Source: JAVJSD01 sp040219575 (lineage in GTDB: Bacteria; Planctomycetota; Planctomycetia; Pirellulales; Pirellulaceae). Taken from it: 49,104 bases of DNA. Of this stretch, positions 1-6,419 are shown piece by piece (the first letter of the stretch is position 1; each line of letters opens with the position of its first letter). Position numbers and translations under genes: made by a program. The DNA lies in contig JAVJSD010000055.1 of the NCBI GenBank assembly GCA_040219575.1, positions 1-49,104 on the forward strand, given 5' to 3'. The notes under the pieces were generated by a model that was not told where the DNA came from, did no database searches, and saw nothing but the letters and a program-made list of their open reading frames with translations.

Positions 1-317
1 CTTCATGGAGAGACTCCTAAGATCCAACCCGGGTCGGGAGAGGGGGCAATCGTTAAGCTCTTGCCACGTATAGCCTTGAAGCAACTATACGTCGCCCCGC
101 GAAGGCGCAGACCGCCCCACGGCGACGTTTTGACGCAAAGCGACCCGCAGAAGTTCCGCAAACCGCCGTAGACGATCCTGCCGCCAGCATCGGCCGGCGA
201 CGCCCGCAGCGCCGCGCACGAACGACGGCGTGGGCAAGAAATGAGCGCGGGCCCGGGGAGCGTTGCTTCCCGGGCCCGTCGTGCCTCTTTTGGATTCCGT
301 CGATCGGGCGACGCGGT
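1..317. other. Non-coding 5' end of window
   Basis: No convincing gene is seen here. Open frames on the minus strand lack recognisable motifs or a good ribosome binding site. The stretch contains a short inverted repeat (8-base arms at 66-73 and 85-92) and the strong hairpin at 248-278 downstream of the first gene. Confidence 0.5.
248..278 (-). terminator. Hairpin downstream of first lipoprotein gene
   Basis: A GC-rich stem of 13 pairs (248-260 with 266-278, one G-U pair, 5-base loop) lies 40 bases beyond the stop codon of the gene ending at 318. The T-tract on the minus side is weak (CATTTCTT), so termination efficiency is uncertain. Confidence 0.55.
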
Positions 318-896
318 TTAGTAGCCGGTTCCCACGCCCGGATCGACGTTGCCAACCATATGGAAGTGGTTGTGGTCGATGTAGATGACTTCCTGCGTGT
401 CTTCGTCGCGGGTGGTGTACGGGACCGGCCAGCCGATGCGCGTTACTTCTTCGAAGTAGATCGTGCACTTGTAGTGTGCGTGGTGCAACTGTGCCGGGCC
501 GATGAGCGGAACGACGCGGGGCGGATCGACGTAGTCGGCGATCTTGTGCTTGGTGATGCGGACATTGTTGCGGGTTTTCTCGTGGAAGAACGGCGTGCCG
601 CCCTGAACGGGCCGCGCTCGTTCCAGAGCCCGCATGATTTCGTCGTCGCTCGGAGGATCGAGCGCCACCGCGGGACCACCAGCGGTGAGGGGACCGAGGA
701 TCGGCACCCTGGCGTAACGCTCGTGGTGCCAGAACTCGTCTTCCTTCTTCTTGGAGAAGTAGGGACTGACCGGGATCGGGATGCCAAAGATGCCGAAGCT
801 CGGCCCGGCCGTGACAAAGGCGCAGCCGGAACTGGCGGAGACCGCAGTAGCCATTAGCAACGTGCAGGCGGCGATGTTGAATAACTTGCGCGACAT
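318..896 (-). CDS. Hypothetical exported lipoprotein
   Basis: The function is not recognised. The protein has 192 residues when started at the ATG at 896, which has GAGG six bases upstream; a longer in-frame start at 992 would add a Pro/Arg-rich leader without signal character. The N-terminus has a basic MSRK, a hydrophobic stretch and then SASSGC at about residues 20-25. This is a plausible though imperfect lipobox, so it is probably a lipoprotein or otherwise exported. The rest is rich in His, Tyr and Pro, with HHAHY and HNHFH clusters that could bind metal. No paralogue is seen in the window. It is followed by a hairpin at 248-278 and looks monocistronic. Confidence 0.7.
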   Translation of the reverse strand: MSRKLFNIAACTLLMATAVSASSGCAFVTAGPSFGIFGIPIPVSPYFSKKKEDEFWHHERYARVPILGPLTAGGPAVALDPPSDDEIMRALERARPVQGGTPFFHEKTRNNVRITKHKIADYVDPPRVVPLIGPAQLHHAHYKCTIYFEEVTRIGWPVPYTTRDEDTQEVIYIDHNHFHMVGNVDPGVGTGY

Positions 897-1201
897 GAGA
901 TCCTCGACTGGCGGCGGGGTGCGCCGCACGGCTGGGGTAGGCGGCCTTGGGTTCGGCGGTTGCCCGGTCGTGAAATGCACGACTCGGGCCACACTCGTGC
1001 TACGCCATAGTTATCGTGTCAATCTGGGGCAAACTTGCGGATAATTCCGCTCGCAGGGGAAATTCCGAGAATTCCGCCCGGTCCTTGGGTTCCTATCGGA
1101 GATTTCGACCTCGCGTGGACAAACAAAAAAACTCCGCCGAACCAAAACTGGGTCGGCGGAGTGGAGCTGGAAATCTAGGAACCCCGCGAAGTTCGACTCG
1201 C
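897..1201. other. Intergenic region
   Basis: This holds the upstream region of the lipoprotein gene at 318-896 and the terminator of the BON gene (1125-1162). No gene is supported. Confidence 0.5.
1125..1162 (-). terminator. Intrinsic terminator of BON-domain gene
   Basis: Perfect 10-bp stem (1131-1140 with 1153-1162) with a 12-base loop. On the minus strand it is followed directly by seven T residues, a classical Rho-independent terminator 40 bases after the stop codon at 1202. Confidence 0.9.
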
Positions 1202-2398
1202 CTACCGACGGAACAGGCGACGCTTGCTACCGTCGTTGAAGTCCAGGAACCACCAGCCGTCATCCCATTCCAAGGTCACTTTCCGCCAGCCGAGCGGAAC
1301 CTGAGGATAGGGGTAGAAGGGGCCGATGTAGGGCCACGCCGTCGGCGAGTATTGCTTCGGGTATGTGAGGGCGGCGTAGTTGGGGCTCGACGCGTAGCTG
1401 GGCCAAGCGTAGTTCGGCATCGAGGGATGATCGTACGTCGCGGGCGTCACATTGCCGCCACCGGGCACGTAGGTCGGAGTCGGCTGCGGACCACCAGGGC
1501 CCATCATGCCGCCGGGGCCCATCGGACCTCCGGGGCCCATCGCACCGCCGACCTGATGCAACGCGGCGTTGCGAGCGTCGGCCATGCGGGGATCCGCTCC
1601 TTGGGCCGCGGCAAAGGCCAACGGCATGGTGTTGCGGGGCGCCTGACGGGGCTGACCGTAGTAGCCGGGAGGCGCCATCTGACCCGGACCGGCCATCTGC
1701 CCACCGGGAACCATTTGGCCACCGGGACCCATCGGACCTCGCGGAACCAGCCGCGAGTTCGGGGGCACGCCGGTGCCGACCGACTGCGGGGCCGCATAGG
1801 CTTGCGGCATGCCGGCGCCGGCGGGCATTCCTCGGCGGGCCGAATCCAGCGGTTGCTGGTTGGCGACCTGACGTACATTTTCGTCATTTCGGTTTCGCAT
1901 CACGCTTTGCAGAGCAGTGCCGAAGCCAGCCAGCAAGCCATTGGAGCGCGATTCGGTGCGGGCTTCCTGCTGCTGCGAGCCGCTGGGAGAAGCCTGCGGC
2001 AAGGGCACACCCAGATTCGCCAACAAGCCGGTGCGACGTGGGGCGCCGCTTTCGCCGTGGGCGGGAGTCAGGTCGATGCCCGATTCGGCGGTCATCTCGG
2101 GGGCGGCGTCGGCATTCACGACCGCCATGTCGTTTACCACCTGGGTCACGCCGGGAACACGTCGCGCCACTTCGAGCACCAGGTTTTGCTGCTGCGGGTT
2201 GGCGACTCGTCCCTTCATCCAGACCTGCCCGCTGTCGACCTCCAGGTCGAGTTCGAAATCGCGCAGGCTGCCCATCTCTTTTTCTTTGCTGAGCCGCTCC
2301 ACAATGGTTTCGGCGATCTGTTGATCGTCGGCCAGCAACATCCCGGGGGCAAGTGCCACCGCCGCCAGGATCGCCAGCGGAAGAACGTTACGACGCAT
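1202..2398 (-). CDS. Secreted BON-domain protein with Gly/Pro/Met-rich repeats
   Basis: 398 residues. A signal peptide (residues 1-23, ending in LLADD) is followed by one BON domain at about 24-94, including GSLRDFELDLEV and the turn GRVANPQQQ. BON domains occur in periplasmic or membrane-attached proteins and bind phospholipid or other surfaces. Residues 220-310 are low complexity, built of MGPGG/PGGQM units. The C-terminus (from about 325) is rich in Tyr, Trp and Pro and ends in a basic patch, SKRRLFRR. The ATG at 2398 has AGGAGGGG seven to eight bases upstream, so the start is secure. It is a single gene with its own terminator at 1125-1162. A role in the cell envelope is inferred; the exact function is unknown. 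Confidence 0.8.
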   Translation of the reverse strand: MRRNVLPLAILAAVALAPGMLLADDQQIAETIVERLSKEKEMGSLRDFELDLEVDSGQVWMKGRVANPQQQNLVLEVARRVPGVTQVVNDMAVVNADAAPEMTAESGIDLTPAHGESGAPRRTGLLANLGVPLPQASPSGSQQQEARTESRSNGLLAGFGTALQSVMRNRNDENVRQVANQQPLDSARRGMPAGAGMPQAYAAPQSVGTGVPPNSRLVPRGPMGPGGQMVPGGQMAGPGQMAPPGYYGQPRQAPRNTMPLAFAAAQGADPRMADARNAALHQVGGAMGPGGPMGPGGMMGPGGPQPTPTYVPGGGNVTPATYDHPSMPNYAWPSYASSPNYAALTYPKQYSPTAWPYIGPFYPYPQVPLGWRKVTLEWDDGWWFLDFNDGSKRRLFRR

Positions 2399-2967
2399 GG
2401 GTCCCCTCCTGAGTTAGGAATCGTGTACGTTTCTCTCACCCTTCCTGGTAAGCCGTCGTCCGCATCTCTGGGACGTCGCGGAGGCTCATGCCAGGGTTGG
2501 CGAGAATTGCGGGTGATTTCCAGTTCGAAAGCCCGATCGGGCTGCCAACCAGCGTGGGAAATTGGCTGCGGGGGGAAATGCGAAGGGGGCGATCCGGGGC
2601 GAGCCCGAATCGCTTTGATGGTTGCCTCGGCCCCCCGGCGCAACCCTGGTATCAAACGCTGATCCGATATTTGTTTTCGGTACCCGGTCGTAGCGAAAGG
2701 CAGGTTTTTTTCGATTTTGCCGGTGAATGGGATGATTCCGAAAGCGAGCCCTGGAATCCGCTCGATTCTCCATAAAGTGTTTCTGCAATAGCCGTTGCGA
2801 TTGTGAATGCAGACGGCGTTGGGCTGCCGACCGATGCGACTTTAACGGTTAGCAAAACAAAAGGGACGCCGCCGCATCAGCCAGACACGTCGGCGTCCCC
2901 AAGTGGCTTGGCGAGGCGACGTCAATCCGATGGAGATCGGAGGCTCGCCCACCGCAATCCTCGGCGG
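2399..2967. other. Intergenic region, 569 bases
   Basis: This is the upstream region of the BON gene, plus the terminator at 2853-2899 of the next gene. Several open frames of 60-100 codons overlap here but lack ribosome binding sites or motifs. No RNA gene is recognised. Confidence 0.5.
2853..2899 (-). terminator. Intrinsic terminator of small secreted-protein gene
   Basis: 9-bp stem GGGACGCCG (2863-2871) with CGGCGTCCC (2891-2899) and a 19-base loop. On the minus strand it is followed by TTTTGTTTTG. It lies about 70 bases after the stop codon at 2968. Confidence 0.85.
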
Positions 2968-3366
2968 CTAGCGGAGTTGGCGGACGCTGTCCAATCGAAT
3001 CGTGAAGTGCGGATAGCCGACTCCAACCCAGCGGTAGGGATCCCAACTGTTGCCCGTCCAGACGGGTGAATAGGTGCCCATGAAGGGCGTGACCGAGGCC
3101 TGCGGGCGTTGGTTGGAGTATCCGAACCACTCCATGGAGGCCAACCGTTGCCGCCGCTGCGCGGCTTTCATTTCGGCGTTGCGGCGGACGGCCTGCTTGG
3201 GGTCGTCGTAGCGCCGCATGGCTTGCAGGTACATCAACATCTCGGGCGTCAGGCTGAGTTGCTGGTCGCCGACGTCGCCGGCTTTGTTGGGCGTCTCAGG
3301 CTGTTGAGCTTGGGCAGTGGAGCCGAGTACAGCGGCCACCGCCAGGGCGATCAGGCATCGCTTCAT
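2968..3366 (-). CDS. Small secreted hypothetical protein
   Basis: 132 residues. A clear signal peptide (MKRCLIALAVAAVLG...AQAQQ) gives a mature protein of about 110 residues. An Arg/Met-rich helix follows at about 40-78 (MLMYLQAMRRYDD, then KQAVRRNAEMKAAQRRQR). The C-terminal half is aromatic (WFGY, SWDPYRWVG, GYPHFT). No known domain is recognised. The ATG at 3366 has AAGGA eight bases upstream. Its signal-peptide style and private terminator match the neighbouring envelope genes, but it is in no obvious operon with them. Confidence 0.75.
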   Translation of the reverse strand: MKRCLIALAVAAVLGSTAQAQQPETPNKAGDVGDQQLSLTPEMLMYLQAMRRYDDPKQAVRRNAEMKAAQRRQRLASMEWFGYSNQRPQASVTPFMGTYSPVWTGNSWDPYRWVGVGYPHFTIRLDSVRQLR

Positions 3367-3615
3367 CGTGGGAATCCTTGCTAGCGAAAGGTCGTCGGTG
3401 GGGTGGGAAAGCCGCGACGCGGTACTTTCGAGTGGAGGCGTTCGTCCCGACGGCTAGCGCGACGATGCGCGGCCGAGACGAGCAAAGGGTGGGAATATCG
3501 GCGGGAAAGGGCGAGCAGGAATGCGGGACCGCCGAGGCGCGAAGTTCGCGCGCGGTCCTTTCCTTTCGATTCGGTAAGCGCCGGTGCGGAAGATTAGCGC
3601 GAATATGCCGCGACG

Positions 3616-4506
3616 TCAGGTTACGGGCAATTCGGCCCGCACATACTGGCGATATCGCATCGCATCCCCTTCCACCACAAGCACATAGAGAAAACCATCT
3701 CGATAGCAGGCGCCGATGCAAAAGCCGCCGGTGCTGGAAGTGGGCTGGGCTGGCAGACTACGCGGCAAATCGAACTGCCGCGCGTGGGAGACCCGCATGG
3801 TGAACTGGGCGACGAACGATTTCCCGGGCGGCGCCAGATCGTAGGCCACGATCTCGCTGGTTGCAGCCGAGCGAAGCGTTTGCCACCGCAGCGGCACCGC
3901 CCGCAACGAGGGCTCACGGGGAAAACGCTGCAAGGGGGCCTCGGCCATGTCGGTCCGCCAGGGATGCTGCTGGACCTGGCTCGTCCAGCGCAGAGCGTCG
4001 TCGACGACCTGGTCGGCCGGGACGACGGTCGGCTGGAAACACCAGTAGGCGTAGCCGCCGACCACGGCCAACACCAGCAGCGCGGCGGCCGCCGCAACGC
4101 TCCGCATCGTCCAGCGAAGCAACGAACGACGCGACGCGGAGGGAGGACGGTCAGCCAGTTCGACGGTTGCATCCACGGGCGCATCGGTGGCTTCGCCGGC
4201 GGGAGAGGCGTTGGCGGGCTCGCCTTCCGATTGCGCCACGGTCCCGCTCGGCGGCGCCAGAGACGCCAGCAGGCGATCGGCCAGACCAACGGGAACCGGC
4301 ACGTCGTGAAAGGCGCCGGCGACGGCCGCATCGAATAGCTGGCAGCGCTCGTACTGCTGACGCACCACGGCGTCGGACGCCATACGGGCGGCGAGAGGGG
4401 CAATTTCCGGCGCGAAGACGTCGTCGCTGCCGGGACGGCAGCAATCGATCAACTCCTGCCACGTGGGCGGCGGCGTTGGTGCGTGTTTTTCGTTCTCGGA
4501 ATTCAT
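3616..4506 (-). CDS. Membrane-anchored anti-sigma-like partner of ECF sigma factor
   Basis: 296 residues. It starts at ATG 4506, overlapping the stop of the sigma factor gene by four bases (ATGA), so the two are translationally coupled. The N-terminal ~125 residues are cytoplasmic in character and contain a helical region (TWQELIDCCRPGSDD, MASDAVVRQQYERC). One transmembrane segment follows at about 132-156 (RSVAAAAALLVLAVVGGYAYW). The ~140-residue C-terminal part is presumably periplasmic. The HxxxCxxC zinc motif of ZAS-type anti-sigma factors is absent, so calling it an anti-sigma factor rests on gene order and topology. It would bind the sigma factor at the membrane and release it on an envelope signal. 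Confidence 0.65.
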   Translation of the reverse strand: MNSENEKHAPTPPPTWQELIDCCRPGSDDVFAPEIAPLAARMASDAVVRQQYERCQLFDAAVAGAFHDVPVPVGLADRLLASLAPPSGTVAQSEGEPANASPAGEATDAPVDATVELADRPPSASRRSLLRWTMRSVAAAAALLVLAVVGGYAYWCFQPTVVPADQVVDDALRWTSQVQQHPWRTDMAEAPLQRFPREPSLRAVPLRWQTLRSAATSEIVAYDLAPPGKSFVAQFTMRVSHARQFDLPRSLPAQPTSSTGGFCIGACYRDGFLYVLVVEGDAMRYRQYVRAELPVT

Positions 4507-5180
4507 CGGCCTGTATTCCTCGCACCCGAGGCGAGTTTTCGCGACGACTTGTCGTCCGGCGTCTCGCTGGTCGTGTCGGCAGGGCGTCCGACGGTCGGCA
4601 CGTCCTGCGTTGGCGCGCTGTCGGCGGGGTGGTCGTCACCGGCCAACAGACCGCATCGCATTCGCTGCTTGGCCCGCGACAGCCGGCTCATCACGGTCCC
4701 CAGCGGCACTTCAAGTTTCTCGGCGATCTCACGGTACGAGCATTCTTCGAAGTAGAACATCACCAAAACGAGGCGATATTCGTCCGGCAAGCCGTCGAGA
4801 ACCTGCTGAAGTCGTTCGCGATCGATGTCGTCGTCGCGCGACACGTCCTCCGGCAAGCTGTCGATATCCAGGGCGAGGCCTTCGGCCGATACCGGCCTTG
4901 GACGCCGACGACTTTTCAAAAAACTGTTGCGGAGGACCGCGAACAGCCAACTGCGCACGCTCTCGGCCTGCCGCAACTGGTGCAGTTTTTCTTGAGCGAC
5001 AACGAACGTCTGTTGCACGAGATCTTCCGCATCAGCGACGTTTCCGCACAAGCGGAACGCGTACCGGTACAGCGGCACGTGGTGCTCGTGGATCAATCGC
5101 GCCAAATCAACATCGATGCTCGCACCACCGTCGCACGCCGCCTTGCCGTCGATATTCGCCGGCGGTGGATGGTCGGCCAT
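4503..5180 (-). CDS. ECF-type RNA polymerase sigma factor
   Basis: 225 residues. It has sigma region 2 at about 30-90 (LYRYAFRLCGNVADAEDLVQQTF, then WLFAVLRNSFL) and sigma region 4 at about 125-178 (LDGLPDEYRLVLVMFYFEE, YREIAEKL, GTVMSRLSRAKQRMR). These are the hallmarks of sigma-70 ECF proteins, which direct RNA polymerase to a small regulon. A ~45-residue Ser/Pro/Asp-rich tail follows region 4 and looks disordered. The ATG at 5180 has GAGG eight bases upstream. It is coupled by a 4-base overlap to a single-pass membrane protein that is probably its regulator. Confidence 0.9.
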   Translation of the reverse strand: MADHPPPANIDGKAACDGGASIDVDLARLIHEHHVPLYRYAFRLCGNVADAEDLVQQTFVVAQEKLHQLRQAESVRSWLFAVLRNSFLKSRRRPRPVSAEGLALDIDSLPEDVSRDDDIDRERLQQVLDGLPDEYRLVLVMFYFEECSYREIAEKLEVPLGTVMSRLSRAKQRMRCGLLAGDDHPADSAPTQDVPTVGRPADTTSETPDDKSSRKLASGARNTGR

Positions 5181-5500
5181 CTCGAGATCCTCTACCTGAA
5201 GGGAGCCTGGCGGAGGCCAGGTTATTCCAGGATTCTGCCAGAAATTCGGCGGCCGCGGTACTCAACACCCTCGCCAGACCGAAACACCCCCCACTCGGTG
5301 AAGGGGATTTCCTTCCGGAACGGTCGGATTAACCGCTTCCACTCGCCGTCGGAAAGGAATTCGACGCCCGCTAGCAAAAATTCCACGCCGCCGGGAATAA
5401 AGCCGCCATGAAGAGGATCGTAAGTAGTTAAGTAGTCCTCGCAGGACCGTACCTGCGCCAAGACCCGTCTCATGGGATGTCAGACACAGAGGGATTTTCA
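5181..5500. other. Divergent intergenic region, 320 bases
   Basis: It lies between the ECF sigma gene (minus) and the first small lipoprotein gene (plus) and should carry both promoters. An 83-codon minus-strand frame (5222-5473) has no ribosome binding site and is not called. Confidence 0.45.
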
Positions 5501-5773
5501 ATGAAGAAGTTTGCCGCTTTTCTCCTGATGCTTTCGATGGCCGTTTTCAGCTTCGGTTGCGCCCCGGCCGAGAACGGCGCCGACGGTGACGGCGCCCCGG
5601 CCGCCGACGCCGACGATCATGCCGATCACGCTGACGAAGCGGACGCCATGCCGGCGGCCGACGCTGACGCCGCTCCCGCTGCTGATGCCGATGCGGCTCC
5701 CGCCGCCGATGCCGACGCGGCTCCCGCCGCCGATGCCGATGCCGCTCCCGCCGCTGACGCCGACGGCACCTAG
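5501..5773 (+). CDS. Small Ala/Asp-repeat lipoprotein
   Basis: 90 residues from the ATG at 5501; the in-frame start at 5477 would bury the signal peptide. The signal peptide ends in FSFGC, a lipobox with Cys20 as the lipidation site. The mature part is almost entirely Ala, Asp and Pro: an acidic stretch with HADHADEADA (possible metal binding) and then five copies of an eight-residue unit, (M/A)PAADADA. No domain is recognised; it is probably a flexible acidic surface tether. It is followed by a terminator at 5821-5856. A second lipoprotein of similar design lies directly downstream. Confidence 0.75.
   Translation: MKKFAAFLLMLSMAVFSFGCAPAENGADGDGAPAADADDHADHADEADAMPAADADAAPAADADAAPAADADAAPAADADAAPAADADGT
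5648..5767 (+). repeat. 24-base tandem repeat within lipoprotein gene
   Basis: Five in-frame copies of a 24-base unit encode PAADADA-type octapeptides. The copies differ mainly at third codon positions, so the array is not a very recent expansion. Copy-number variation between strains would change tether length in frame. Confidence 0.85.
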
Positions 5774-5820
5774 TCCCGTCAGTCGCGAGCCGACCGCTCG
5801 CGCGGCACACGGATACGCCA

Positions 5821-5856
5821 GGGGGAAAGACGTCGCACGAGGCGTCTTTCCCCTTT
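5821..5856 (+). terminator. Intrinsic terminator after first small lipoprotein
   Basis: Perfect 11-bp stem GGGGAAAGACG (5822-5832) with CGTCTTTCCCC (5843-5853), loop of 10 bases, followed by TTTCGCGTTTCTTGT. It lies 48 bases after the stop codon. Confidence 0.85.
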
Positions 5857-5992
5857 CGCGTTTCTTGTCTACCTGGGAAAGCAGTAAAGCGCCGCGGCTG
5901 ACGCGGCCGCCGGCTGTGGTAAAACACCCAAGACCGACGATGGCCTGACCGGACGGCCATTGACCCGTTCATGCTCAAGGAGTGATCAAATC

Positions 5993-6316
5993 ATGAAACG
6001 CCTCGCCTGCTTGTTGCTCGTCATCCCGCTCTCGTTGTTCGCCCTGGGATGCGGCGGCGACAACACCCCGGAGGATCCCTCCGACGACAGCGACGCCGCC
6101 AACACCGACGCCGACCTGAATATCGAAATGCCGACCAGCGACGGGGATCCCGCGCCCTCCACCGATGCGAACGGCGGCGCCCCCGCGGACGGCGACGCGG
6201 ATGCCGGGGGGACGCCCAAGGCCGACGGTGCGGACGCCGCACCCAAAGCCGATGACGGGGGAGAGATTCCCAAGGCGCCCGAGATTTCGCCGCCCGAGTT
6301 GGAAGGGCCGAAGTAG
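5993..6316 (+). CDS. Small acidic Ala/Asp/Pro-rich lipoprotein
   Basis: 107 residues from the ATG at 5993, which has AAGGAG upstream; an in-frame start at 5960 adds an implausible leader. The signal peptide has a lipobox (LFALGC). The mature chain begins GGDNTPEDPSDDSD and stays Asp/Ala/Pro/Gly-rich throughout, ending in IPKAPEISPPELEGPK. No known domain is present and intrinsic disorder is expected. It resembles the lipoprotein gene just upstream in length, composition and lipobox placement, so the two may be distant duplicates. It has its own transcription unit, bounded by terminators at 5821-5856 and 6351-6389. Confidence 0.75.
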   Translation: MKRLACLLLVIPLSLFALGCGGDNTPEDPSDDSDAANTDADLNIEMPTSDGDPAPSTDANGGAPADGDADAGGTPKADGADAAPKADDGGEIPKAPEISPPELEGPK

Positions 6317-6350
6317 CCCGCGATCTGCGCTCAAACGGAAGTCACAAAAG

Positions 6351-6389
6351 AAGGCGGCAGGCGAACCGAGCGTTCACCTGCCGCCTTTT
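6351..6389. terminator. Bidirectional intrinsic terminator
   Basis: A 16-bp stem with one mismatch (6351-6366 with 6372-6387) and a 5-base loop, flanked by AAAAG on the left and TTTTG on the right. It serves the small lipoprotein (plus) and the cytochrome b operon (minus), which converge here. Confidence 0.9.
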
Positions 6390-6419
6390 GATTTCAAAAA
6401 TCACTGAGTTGGTGAACGA

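Noticed and set aside
1016..2662. 548-codon plus-strand frame
   Set aside because: Shadow of the BON-domain gene; composition is Arg/Gly/His rich without domains.
3861..5411. 516-codon plus-strand frame over the sigma/anti-sigma genes
   Set aside because: Arg-rich shadow of two well supported genes on the other strand.
5222..5473. 83-codon minus-strand frame upstream of the first ECF gene
   Set aside because: No ribosome binding site; sits in the divergent promoter gap.
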